Assembly: GCF_003467445.1 (NCBI RefSeq)
Contig: NZ_QSGS01000004.1
Span: forward strand, 62,001-126,000
Direction: 5' to 3'
Length of the DNA: 64,000 nt
DNA from: Exiguobacterium sp. AM39-5BH
GTDB taxonomy: Bacteria > Bacillota > Bacilli > Exiguobacteriales > Exiguobacteriaceae
A program made the position numbers and the translations under genes. A model generated the notes under the pieces. It worked only from the letters and a program-made list of their open reading frames with translations. It had not been told where the DNA came from and made no database searches. Shown piece by piece: positions 25,099-33,091 of this stretch (the first letter of the stretch is position 1; each line of letters opens with the position of its first letter).

Positions 25099-25376
25099 TT
25101 TGGTTTCGCCTCCATTCTTAGGTGTATGTATCTTGATGTTAAGGCTTTCCAAATATTGAGCTGTGTATATATTTTATATACCCCCTTTTGATACCAAACA
25201 TCGTCCATTCCTAAAAACGGGTAAAGGATTTTTTGGATAATATTTTTCAAAATTTGTGTTCAATCTATGAGTGATAAACTCGAAAAACACCACACAATCC
25301 TCACACATTTCCTGAAAGAGGGTGCTATCATGAACAATGTGTGAAGAATGTAAGCGATTGAATAGGGGGATTCAAT
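25099..25376. promoter_or_regulatory. A/T-rich divergent promoter region
   Basis: This 278-bp gap separates the deacetylase and the lipoprotein. It is clearly richer in A and T than its surroundings and must hold both promoters. I see no clear ORF, hairpin or operator beyond the ribosome sites. Confidence 0.4.
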
Positions 25377-26126
25377 ATGAACAACATGATGAAACGGATT
25401 GGCGTAACGTTTGGACTTGTCGGTCTATTCGTTCTTGGGGCATGTGGGACAGATGAGGCGACAAAAAGTGCTGAGACCACGCCATCGATGGAACCGGTAG
25501 AGGCAGAATTGAATGTGCCGGCGACAGCCGATACAGACGAGGCGGTCACGTTGGCGGTTCGCGTCACGCAAGACGGGAAAGCGGTCGATGATGCCGACGA
25601 GATTAAGTTCGAAGTCTGGAAGAACGGCGCCAAGGAAGAGAGCGAGATGACGAAAGCAGCGCTCACAGAAGACGGCGTGTATGAGGCGGAGACGACGTTT
25701 GCCGACGAAGCCATCTACACGGTTCAAGTGCACGTGACGGCTCGGTCGATGCATACGATGCCGACAACGCACGTGACGGTCGGTCATCCGGAGACCGCGG
25801 CTGAAGCCGAGGCTGAGGAAGATCATCACCATCACGCCGGAGCAGACATCGTCCTCGACCCGACACAAGCGGTCGCCAAGGAAGCCCAACCGTTCACCGT
25901 CAACGTCGAGATTGAGCATGAGGCGTTGACAGGTGCGGACGTTCAACTCGAAGTGTTCAAAGATGGTGCAGACAAACACGAGTGGGTGAAACTCGAAGAG
26001 ACAGCAGGCGGAAGTTATGCCGGTGAGCATACGTTCCCTGAGACCGGTACGTACAACGTTCAAGTCCATGTGACAAAAGGACACGACATCCATGAACACA
26101 TCATGGAAACCGTCGAGGTCAAATAA
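25377..26126 (+). CDS. Lipoprotein with two YtkA-like domains and a His-rich linker
   Basis: A 249-residue lipoprotein: a short basic start, a hydrophobic core and the lipobox LGAC with Cys at about 23. Two homologous beta-sandwich domains of the YtkA type follow (about 40-135 and 155-249); each ends YTVQVHVTAR or YNVQVHVTKG. A linker holds EEDHHHHAGAD. YtkA-like domains occur with copper or iron handling and cytochrome oxidase assembly, so the histidine run may bind metal, but this is inference. A GGGGG ribosome site and a downstream terminator make it a single-gene unit. Confidence 0.8.
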   Translation: MNNMMKRIGVTFGLVGLFVLGACGTDEATKSAETTPSMEPVEAELNVPATADTDEAVTLAVRVTQDGKAVDDADEIKFEVWKNGAKEESEMTKAALTEDGVYEAETTFADEAIYTVQVHVTARSMHTMPTTHVTVGHPETAAEAEAEEDHHHHAGADIVLDPTQAVAKEAQPFTVNVEIEHEALTGADVQLEVFKDGADKHEWVKLEETAGGSYAGEHTFPETGTYNVQVHVTKGHDIHEHIMETVEVK

Positions 26127-26158
26127 AAAATCGATCGGCAGCGGCCGATCGATTTTTC
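26125..26158. terminator. Bidirectional terminator between lipoprotein and ykpA
   Basis: AAAAATCGATCGGC / GCCGATCGATTTTT, loop AGCG. Confidence 0.92.
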
Positions 26159-27784
26159 TTATGCGTTCTGATAAAGTGATTCGACTTGTTGTTGGAGCGA
26201 TTCGTTCTCGAGGAACTCGTCGTACGTCGCTTCTTTGTCGACAATGCCGTTCAGCGTCACTTCGATGATGCGCGTAGCGATCGTCGAGATGAGCTGATGG
26301 TCATGCGAGCTGAAGAGGAGTACGCCTTTGAACGTCTCGAGGCCGTTGTTGAGCGCCGTGATCGATTCGAGGTCCAAGTGGTTTGTCGGATCGTCGAGGA
26401 CGAGGACGTTCGAGTTCGAAAGCATCATCTTCGAGAGCATGCAACGGACTTTCTCTCCCCCTGAGAGGACAGAAGCCTTCTTCATGACTTCTTCGCCTGA
26501 GAAGAGCATGCGTCCGAGGAAGCCGCGAAGGAACGTATCTGATTCGTCCGCTGGTGAGAACTGGCGTAACCAATCTAAGATGCTCTTATCCGAGCCTTCG
26601 AAGTATTCCGAATTGTCTTTCGGGAAGTACGACTGTGTCGTCGTCACGCCCCATTTAACTGTACCCGTGTCAGGCTCCATCTCGCCCATGATAATTTTGA
26701 AGAGCGTCGTGATGGCAACGTCCGAACGCCCGACGAATGCGACTTTGTCTGTCTTGTTGAGTGAGAATGTGACGTTGTCGAGCACTTTGACGCCATCGAT
26801 TGTCTTCGAGATGTTGTCGACGTAGAGCACATCGTTCCCGATCTCGCGTTCCATCGAGAAACCGACGAACGGATAGCGGCGTGACGACGGACGGATATCG
26901 TCGAGTGTGATTTTATCGAGCAACTTCTTACGCGACGTCGCTTGACGCGCCTTCGAGGCGTTCGAGCTGAAGCGGGCGATGAAGTTTTGAAGCTCTTTAA
27001 TCTTCTCTTCTTTTTTCTTGTTCTGGTCGTTGGCCATACGTGAAGCAAGTTGGCTCGACTCGTACCAGAAGTCGTAGTTCCCGACGTATAATTGAATCTT
27101 ACCGAAGTCGAGGTCAGCCATGTGCGTACATACTTTATTCAAGAAGTGACGGTCATGGGATACGACGATGACGGTGTTCTCGAAGTTGATCAAGAACTCT
27201 TCGAGCCATTGAATCGCTTTGAGGTCAAGACCGTTCGTCGGCTCATCGAGGAGAAGGATGTCAGGTTTGCCAAACAATGCTTGTGCAAGGAGGACTTTGA
27301 CTTTCTCGCCACCTGTGAGCTCGCTCATGAGCTTGTGGTGTGACGCGTCCTTGATGCCGAGTCCTTGAAGGACCATGGCTGCTTCTGATTCGGCTTCCCA
27401 ACCGTTCATCTCTGCGAATTCGCCTTCGAGTTCAGCCGCGCGCATACCATCTTCGTCAGAGAAATCTTCCTTCATATAGATGGCATCTTTCTCTTTCATG
27501 ACTTGATACAAACGCTCGTGGCCCATGATGACCGTCTCGAGTACCGCTTGGTCTTCGTACGCGTAATGGTCCTGTTTAAGGACGGCGAGGCGTTCGCCAG
27601 GCGAGAAGCTGACATCACCTGTTGTCGTCTCTTGCTCACCAGCAAGAATTTTTAAGAATGTTGACTTCCCGGCACCGTTCGCGCCAATCAAGCCGTAGCA
27701 GTTGCCTGGTGTGAACTTGATGTTCACGTCTTCGAACAACTTGCGTCCACCGAATTGGAGACTTACGTTATTTACTGTAATCAT
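26159..27784 (-). CDS. ykpA: ABC-F family ATPase, YkpA-like
   Basis: A 541-residue soluble protein with two ATP-binding cassettes and no membrane domain, matching B. subtilis YkpA along its length as I recall it. The start is ATG 27784 (MITVNNVSLQF); the longer frame is upstream read-through. Cassette 1 has Walker A GANGAGKST (34-42), signature LTGGEKVKVLLA and Walker B LLLDEPTNGLDL. The P-site linker is KKKEEKIKELQNFIARF. Cassette 2 has a degenerate Walker A (VGRSDVAITTLFK), signature LSGGEKVRCMLSK and Walker B VLVLDDPTNHLDL, where Asp replaces the usual catalytic Glu. ABC-F proteins act on ribosomes as translation factors or antibiotic-protection proteins. Confidence 0.93.
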   Translation of the reverse strand: MITVNNVSLQFGGRKLFEDVNIKFTPGNCYGLIGANGAGKSTFLKILAGEQETTTGDVSFSPGERLAVLKQDHYAYEDQAVLETVIMGHERLYQVMKEKDAIYMKEDFSDEDGMRAAELEGEFAEMNGWEAESEAAMVLQGLGIKDASHHKLMSELTGGEKVKVLLAQALFGKPDILLLDEPTNGLDLKAIQWLEEFLINFENTVIVVSHDRHFLNKVCTHMADLDFGKIQLYVGNYDFWYESSQLASRMANDQNKKKEEKIKELQNFIARFSSNASKARQATSRKKLLDKITLDDIRPSSRRYPFVGFSMEREIGNDVLYVDNISKTIDGVKVLDNVTFSLNKTDKVAFVGRSDVAITTLFKIIMGEMEPDTGTVKWGVTTTQSYFPKDNSEYFEGSDKSILDWLRQFSPADESDTFLRGFLGRMLFSGEEVMKKASVLSGGEKVRCMLSKMMLSNSNVLVLDDPTNHLDLESITALNNGLETFKGVLLFSSHDHQLISTIATRIIEVTLNGIVDKEATYDEFLENESLQQQVESLYQNA

Positions 27785-27915
27785 GTATAGGATCCCTCGT
27801 TTTTCTGAATTGTTTACGACGTGTATTGTATCACGTTTTTGGAAAACGCGCAGTCGTGGGGAAAAATGAAACGAACGTTGACGAAATTCGTATAGGTTGA
27901 TAAGGGGGAATTCAA

Positions 27916-28527
27916 ATGAAAACATCGCTATCCATTCGCGAGGCGTGGTCGAACTATTATCGGAAAGACTTTCTGCGCCTGTGGGTTCTTTTCATCGTCA
28001 CCGGCATCGGGTCGTACTTCTTGTTCCGCTCGTTCATTGCACCCAATCAAATAGACGAGATTTTAGCGCAACTCGGAGATACGTTTGAATCGAGGGGCTT
28101 GACGTTCGATACGAGCGCGCGTGAGACGATGATCGCCTTGTTCGTGAACAATACACGCGTCACGTTGTTCGCGTTCTTGCTCGGGATGATTCCGCTCTTC
28201 ATTCCGTACGTGTTCGTCGTCGTCAACGCCGCCGTCATCGGCTTGGTCGCCATGATTGTCGGGTTCGCTGGCGAATCGGTCGTCCGGGTCATCGTGTTCG
28301 GCATCTTGCCGCACGGCATCACCGAGATCTCAGCCATCTTGCTCGGAGCGGCGATGGGGTTGTCGCTTAACCGTTACATCTGGAAAAAACTACGCGGGAA
28401 AAAGACCGACGTCACGTTCAAGGCGCTGTTCGTGGCAGGCGTGAAGATGTTTCTGTTCATCGCGGTGCCGCTCCTCGCCATTTCGGCCGTCATCGAGGCT
28501 TACGTGACTCCACTGTTATTACAGTAA
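27916..28527 (+). CDS. SpoIIM-like (DUF95) membrane protein
   Basis: A 203-residue integral membrane protein with four or five helices and the conserved GILPHGITEISAILLGAAMG segment typical of the stage II sporulation protein M family. Sporulation is not implied: members occur widely in non-sporulating bacteria. It begins at ATG 27916 behind AAGGGGG. It is divergent from ykpA and ends at a strong terminator. The biochemical role is unknown. Confidence 0.8.
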   Translation: MKTSLSIREAWSNYYRKDFLRLWVLFIVTGIGSYFLFRSFIAPNQIDEILAQLGDTFESRGLTFDTSARETMIALFVNNTRVTLFAFLLGMIPLFIPYVFVVVNAAVIGLVAMIVGFAGESVVRVIVFGILPHGITEISAILLGAAMGLSLNRYIWKKLRGKKTDVTFKALFVAGVKMFLFIAVPLLAISAVIEAYVTPLLLQ

Positions 28528-28553
28528 AAAAGCCATCGCTGATGGCTTTTTTA
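28527..28553. terminator. Bidirectional terminator
   Basis: AAAAAAGCCATC-GCT-GATGGCTTTTTT. Confidence 0.93.
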
Positions 28554-29273
28554 CTTGAAATGAGGCGTCGTCTCGACACAGTGGGTTAAACGAATCCCTT
28601 CCGTAGACACCTCGCCATTCACTTGCCAGATTTCAAGTCCGTCCGCGATTGCGTCGCGAATCAGCTGCCGAATTCGTAAGTCGTGTTTCCGATTCGGGTT
28701 GCCGGTGAAGATGGGCGCATCATATAAGAAAACATACAGCAGGACGGCCCGACCCGTTTTCGGCAACGTCGCAATGAGTGTCTCGAGATGTCGAATCAAC
28801 CGTTCGGTCTCGATCGGTCTCGTCACCGCACGCCGTTCAAAGCGGGGGAGAGGCGTTACGAACAACTCGGCTAGAGGCGCTTTCACTTCGATATAAGTGC
28901 CATCGACTTTAAAGTCGATTCGAGACGCATCGACGACTTTCTCTCGTTCCACATGTCTCGGAGAAGGAAAAGCTGAAATCACGTTCGTCCGCAACCAATG
29001 TTCGACGAAATCGTTGACGCGGCCTTGATGAATTCCAATCCATTGTCGGTCCGCGTCAATCGAGATGGCCTCCACCGTGAAGGCGGTGTGCCGTCGCGGG
29101 TCGTTCGTCGTCGAGACGAGACAGGGCACTCCGTCAAAGACGAGGTCGCCGATGCGGCCAGTGACCGGACAGTGACAGGCGACGACGGTATCACCGAGCA
29201 TCACGTCCATCACGAATCGATTGCGCCGTTTCAAGATGATTCCTGCTTGCAGGGGTTGTGCGAAGCGATACAT
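28551..29273 (-). CDS. sfsA: SfsA family protein (DNA-binding / predicted nuclease)
   Basis: A 240-residue SfsA protein, with an N-terminal OB-like part (AGIILKRRNRFVMDVML, HCPVTGRIGDLV) and a nuclease-like core (SRIDFKVDGTYIEVKAPLAE, RHLETLIATLPKTGRAVLLY). E. coli SfsA was described as a sugar fermentation stimulation factor and nucleic-acid binder; the present role is uncertain. Its ATG comes 2 nt after the OsmC stop, so the two are translationally coupled. Confidence 0.9.
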   Translation of the reverse strand: MYRFAQPLQAGIILKRRNRFVMDVMLGDTVVACHCPVTGRIGDLVFDGVPCLVSTTNDPRRHTAFTVEAISIDADRQWIGIHQGRVNDFVEHWLRTNVISAFPSPRHVEREKVVDASRIDFKVDGTYIEVKAPLAELFVTPLPRFERRAVTRPIETERLIRHLETLIATLPKTGRAVLLYVFLYDAPIFTGNPNRKHDLRIRQLIRDAIADGLEIWQVNGEVSTEGIRLTHCVETTPHFK

Positions 29274-29275
29274 CG

Positions 29276-29722
29276 TCAGTCGACGCGGATGACCGTCGTG
29301 TCGAGCTCGAACGTGACGTTGCCGGCCAAGGCGCGTGAAATCATACAGCCGTCCTTCGCTTTTTTAGCAATCCGTTCGACGAGCGTGATATCACGGTCTG
29401 TGGCATCTGTCGGTACATTGATGCGCGTCGTGTAGCGAATCATCTCGTAGGTGAAGACACCATTCGTCACGTCGACCATGCCTTCGGCGTCAATCGTGAT
29501 TCCGCGATGTGGCAGTTCGCTTCGCCCGAGCATCGCCGCGAGCGTGATGATATAGCAGGTCGCGGCAGCACCGAGCAACATCTCGTCAGGGTTCGTCCCG
29601 ATGCCCGGTCCGTCCATTTCCGGGGGAATCGAGATTTGTGTCTTTAACCGTTCGGCTTCGAGCGTTCCGACGTCGTTACGTCCGCCGGTCCAGTCGAGGT
29701 TCATTTGAAACGTATGCTTCAT
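29276..29722 (-). CDS. OsmC/Ohr-family thiol peroxidase
   Basis: A 148-residue OsmC-family protein that would reduce organic hydroperoxides. The two redox cysteines are Cys56 in AAATCYIITLAAML and Cys126 in KAKDGCMISRAL, both at the expected places. The ribosome site GGAGG lies in the 3' arm of a hairpin just upstream. The gene sits between pepT and sfsA on the same strand. Confidence 0.9.
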   Translation of the reverse strand: MKHTFQMNLDWTGGRNDVGTLEAERLKTQISIPPEMDGPGIGTNPDEMLLGAAATCYIITLAAMLGRSELPHRGITIDAEGMVDVTNGVFTYEMIRYTTRINVPTDATDRDITLVERIAKKAKDGCMISRALAGNVTFELDTTVIRVD

Positions 29723-29729
29723 AAAAAAT

Positions 29730-29771
29730 CGCCTCCAATGTCTCTATTCTAGAAGAGAATGATTGGAGGCG
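29730..29771 (-). terminator. Hairpin between pepT and osmC: terminator that also holds the osmC ribosome site
   Basis: A 10-bp perfect stem (CGCCTCCAAT 29730-29739 with ATTGGAGGCG 29762-29771) is followed on the minus strand by ATTTTTT and the ATG. It looks like the pepT terminator, but its 3' arm is the GGAGG of osmC, so pairing would also hide the ribosome site. Confidence 0.7.
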
Positions 29772-29777
29772 CATAGA

Positions 29778-31016
29778 TTATGCTCGCGCGCGTTCAGCGA
29801 ACGTGCGAAGCGTCTGGATAATGACGTGGGTCGCTTTTTCCATGTTGTTGACGGAAACGTACTCGAACTTGCCGTGATAGTTCTCGCCGCCTGTGAAGAT
29901 GTTCGGGGTCGGGAGTCCCATATACGACAGTTGCGAACCGTCCGTCCCGCCGCGAATCGGTTCGATTTTTGGTTCGATGCCAAGTTCGCGCATGACGTCG
30001 GCGACGGTGTCGACGATGTGTTTCACCGGCTCGATTTTCTCGGCCATGTTGTAGTACTGATCGTCCATTTTTAAGTCAACGCGCGTTTCGCCGTACTTCT
30101 GTTTCCATTCGACGACGAGCTTTTCAAGCAACGCTTTGCGCGCCTCGAATTTCGTGCGGTCGTGGTCGCGGATGATGTATTGGAGCGTCGTCGTCTCCAC
30201 GTCGCCAGAGAAGCCGTTCAAATGGAAGAAGCCTTCATAGTCACTCGTATGTTCTGGCGCCTCATCGGCCGGAAGGCGATTGTGGAACGCCATCGCCAAT
30301 TTCATCGAGTTGACCATCTTGTTTTTGGCACTGCCCGGGTGCACGTTCGTCCCATGGAACGTGACCGTGGCACCGGCGGCGTTGAAGCTCTCATATTGGA
30401 GTTCACCGAGCGGGCCACCGTCCATCGTATAGGCGAAGTCGGCTTTGAAGCGGGCGACGTCAAACTTGTGCGGGCCGCGGCCAATCTCTTCGTCCGGTGT
30501 GAAGGCGATGCGGACCGGTCCGTGCGGGATCTCGGGATGAGCCAATAAGTATTCGACCGCAGTGACGATTTCAGCCATGCCGGCTTTATCGTCGGCACCG
30601 AGCAACGTCGTCCCGTCTGTCGTGATGAGCGTATGTCCGACGTAGCCGTCGAGCTCCGGGAAGTCACGCGGCGACAAGATGACTTGGAGCGCCTCGTTCA
30701 ATACGATATCGCCGCCCTCGTAATGCTCGACGAGTTGCGGGTTGACGTTCGTCCCGGTGAAGTCGGTCGCCGTATCGACGTGGGCAAGTAAGCCGATTGT
30801 CGGTACATCGTGGTCGACGTTACTCGGAAACGTGGCGAACAAGTAGCCGTATTCATCCGTCTCGACGTCCTCGAGCCCGATTGCTTTCAATTCGGTCTCG
30901 AGATGACGAATCAAGTCCCATTGTTTCGCCGTCGACGGAGTCGTCTCACTCGTGAAGTCGGACTGTGTATCAATTTTTGCATATGTGATTAAACGTTCAA
31001 TCAATTTCGATTGCAT
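29778..31016 (-). CDS. pepT: Tripeptide aminopeptidase (peptidase T)
   Basis: A 412-residue M20B peptidase T, which releases the N-terminal residue of tripeptides in the cytosol. Zinc-site motifs are [11 protein letters not shown] (about 78-88), [18 protein letters not shown] and [15 protein letters not shown], with GNVHPG-like [16 protein letters not shown] in the lid and [12 protein letters not shown] near the C terminus. Length is normal for PepT. The start is ATG 31016. Confidence 0.95.
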   Translation of the reverse strand: MQSKLIERLITYAKIDTQSDFTSETTPSTAKQWDLIRHLETELKAIGLEDVETDEYGYLFATFPSNVDHDVPTIGLLAHVDTATDFTGTNVNPQLVEHYEGGDIVLNEALQVILSPRDFPELDGYVGHTLITTDGTTLLGADDKAGMAEIVTAVEYLLAHPEIPHGPVRIAFTPDEEIGRGPHKFDVARFKADFAYTMDGGPLGELQYESFNAAGATVTFHGTNVHPGSAKNKMVNSMKLAMAFHNRLPADEAPEHTSDYEGFFHLNGFSGDVETTTLQYIIRDHDRTKFEARKALLEKLVVEWKQKYGETRVDLKMDDQYYNMAEKIEPVKHIVDTVADVMRELGIEPKIEPIRGGTDGSQLSYMGLPTPNIFTGGENYHGKFEYVSVNNMEKATHVIIQTLRTFAERARA

Positions 31017-31093
31017 GGTCTGCCTCCTCTGATGAATCTGTTCATATTTAGTGTAGCATGAGAGCCGTTTCGAGAAGTATCGAAATTGTTTGA

Positions 31094-31121
31094 AAATAAA
31101 AAGAGAGGCGTAAAGGCCTCT
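31094..31121 (-). terminator. Terminator after lrgB
   Basis: On the minus strand AGAGGCC-TTTAC-GCCTCT is followed by CTTTTTATTTT. Confidence 0.75.
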
Positions 31122-31130
31122 ATCCGTGAA

Positions 31131-31805
31131 TCAAAACAGAAGTGGAAGGAGAAACGGCAACACGAATGACGTGAAGATGGCAGACAGACCCATCGCGGCC
31201 CCACCTGTTGCCCCAGACAATGGATGTTCCGTCGCAGCTTGGGCTGTCCCGATGCCGTGACTGAGCGTCCCAAGCGCCAATCCGCGCGTGAACGGGTCGG
31301 TCACGTTGAAGCGCGTGAGAATCGTCGGACCGAGCATGGCCCCGAGAATCCCGCAAGCGACGGCGACTGACGCGGCGAGTGCAGCGTCACCTTGTAATTG
31401 CCGCGCCAATTCCAGGGCAATCGGTGACGTCACTGATTTTACGGACAAGGCGAGCAAGACGTGATCTGTCAATTTGAGCGCGGTCCCTAACCCGACAGCG
31501 ACGAAAATCGTTGACAGCGTCCCGAGCACGATGGCCCCGAGCGCCCGTTTCGCACGCGCGAGCAAAATCGGCAAGTTGCGATAGAGCGGTAATCCGAGTG
31601 CGACCGTGGCTGGACCGAGCAGCGTCGTGATGGCGTCTCGAGCCGGGGCGTACGTGTCGTACGTCTGTCCGGACAGAAGTAACACCACAATCAACGTCGC
31701 CGTACTCAAGAAGACGACGTTCGTGAAGGGGGACGCCCATTTGAAGGACAGTTTGCGGCTCAACATGTAGACGCCGATGGTGACGAGCACCCAAAATAAC
31801 GTCAT
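31131..31805 (-). CDS. lrgB: LrgB/CidB-family membrane protein
   Basis: A 224-residue membrane protein with about seven helices and the family landmarks LLGPATVALGLPLYRN and GILGAMLGPTILTRF, ending in the conserved LALGTLSHGIGTAQA stretch. With LrgA it forms the LrgAB/CidAB type pair, first described as modulators of murein hydrolase activity and now linked to export of by-products such as pyruvate. The start overlaps the lrgA stop (ATGA). Confidence 0.92.
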   Translation of the reverse strand: MTLFWVLVTIGVYMLSRKLSFKWASPFTNVVFLSTATLIVVLLLSGQTYDTYAPARDAITTLLGPATVALGLPLYRNLPILLARAKRALGAIVLGTLSTIFVAVGLGTALKLTDHVLLALSVKSVTSPIALELARQLQGDAALAASVAVACGILGAMLGPTILTRFNVTDPFTRGLALGTLSHGIGTAQAATEHPLSGATGGAAMGLSAIFTSFVLPFLLPLLF

Positions 31806-32158
31806 GACGCTTCACCTCGTCTTCCTGAGATGAGGGCGGTGACGATAAGGCCGACGAATAGACTGATGATCAAGGCGGCAAACAGTGGCACACCTTCTGC
31901 CTTCAATAAATCACTGTAAGACATGAGTCCGACCGCAATCGGGATAAAGAAGAAAGCGAGATGCTTTGTTAAAAAACCAGCGCTGTCTTCAATCCACTCG
32001 TCCCGAATCAGTTTGGTCATCAATAAGAGTAGTAAGAGGACCATGCCGATGACGCTCCCAGGAACTTTTAAATCGAGCGTCGCGACGATCCAATTGCCGA
32101 GCGTGCTCAAGCCGAACAAGAGCGAAAGGCCGATGATCCATTTGATAAGACGTTGCAT
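31802..32158 (-). CDS. lrgA: LrgA/CidA-family holin-like membrane protein
   Basis: A 118-residue protein from ATG 32158 (MQRLIKWIIGLSLLFG), which has AAAGGA at a good distance; the longer frame start lacks this. There are four transmembrane helices with the family motif KVPGSVIGMVLLLLLL and AFFFIPIAVGLMSY. The small size and hairpin-helix pattern resemble holins. It forms an overlapping operon with lrgB. Confidence 0.9.
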   Translation of the reverse strand: MQRLIKWIIGLSLLFGLSTLGNWIVATLDLKVPGSVIGMVLLLLLLMTKLIRDEWIEDSAGFLTKHLAFFFIPIAVGLMSYSDLLKAEGVPLFAALIISLFVGLIVTALISGRRGEAS

Positions 32159-32309
32159 ATGTGACATCCTTTCGCGAATAAGTTCAAAACGTATGCATTC
32201 TCTCAACTTTTCTTCATTCGGTCAAGATAAAGGCTATATCAAAAATGATTAAGGGTACATACGTTCGGTATGTTAGACTACTTGTATCATATCCGAATGA
32301 GGTGTTGGA

Positions 32310-33047
32310 ATGGAACTTCAATCAATCAAACAGTTTATTGAGCAACACGGGCTTGAAGAGGGCGATGACATCTTGGCGGCGTTCATGAAACGAATCAACT
32401 TGAAGCTCGTACCGCGGACGGCGCGAGAAGAAGTGGCAATCGGGCATTCAAAATTTGGCGGTTACCCAGATTTACCGAGTGTGTCGGACCATCCGGGAGA
32501 AAACTTGACGTTTTTGGCGCAATTTCGCTTGAGCGACTTCGTAGGCTTCGAGTCGGTCGAGGAGCTTCCGAAACAAGGATTGCTCTCTTTCTTTTATGAT
32601 ATGGAGGAACAGCCGTGGGGTGATACGGATGAACGTCATCTTTGGCGAGTTCTCTACACTGAAACGACGACACTTGAACGGGTCCGGATCGGCGAGGCAC
32701 TCAATGAGCGAGCCGTCGTGTTCGAGGAATCCTACGCACCGAACGTTGATACGCTATTCAATCTCATGACTGAAGACGAGTACATCGTCTTAGAAGAGTT
32801 GTTCGATGAAGGCGAGGTGCACGCGATCGGCGGACATCCGGACGAAGTGCAAAACGATGTGTTCGAAGAAGTGGAAGATACGTACGGTGACCGTTTCAGC
32901 GATCCGTTCCTCCTTTTCCAAATGGATTCAAGCGAAGAACTCGACATCATGTTCGGTGACGCCGGCATCCTTTATTTCCTGATTCCGACCGAAGCGCTCC
33001 GAGCCAAGCGGTTTGAAGAAGCGGAAATCCTCATGCAATGTTACTGA
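32310..33047 (+). CDS. ywqG: YwqG-like DUF1963 protein
   Basis: A 245-residue soluble protein of the DUF1963/YwqG family: SKFGGYPDLPS, then ENLTFLAQFRLSDF, LLSFFYD, a long acidic middle (HAIGGHPDEVQNDVFEEV) and the C-terminal FGDAGILYFLIPTEALRAKRF. B. subtilis YwqG belongs to a cluster with secreted YeeF/WXG-type proteins, but here it stands alone. Its function is unknown. Confidence 0.85.
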   Translation: MELQSIKQFIEQHGLEEGDDILAAFMKRINLKLVPRTAREEVAIGHSKFGGYPDLPSVSDHPGENLTFLAQFRLSDFVGFESVEELPKQGLLSFFYDMEEQPWGDTDERHLWRVLYTETTTLERVRIGEALNERAVVFEESYAPNVDTLFNLMTEDEYIVLEELFDEGEVHAIGGHPDEVQNDVFEEVEDTYGDRFSDPFLLFQMDSSEELDIMFGDAGILYFLIPTEALRAKRFEEAEILMQCY

Positions 33048-33051
33048 GCGC

Positions 33052-33088
33052 AAAAAGAGAGTCGACCCGTTGAGGGCGACTCTCTTTT
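33052..33088. terminator. Bidirectional terminator between ywqG and swrC
   Basis: AAAAGAGAGTCG (33053-33064) pairs with CGACTCTCTTTT (33077-33088). Confidence 0.88.
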
Positions 33089-33091
33089 GAA

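Noticed and set aside
26328..26825. A 165-codon plus-strand frame opposite ykpA
   Set aside because: Shadow frame rich in Ser with no start signal; the minus-strand ABC-F gene is unambiguous.
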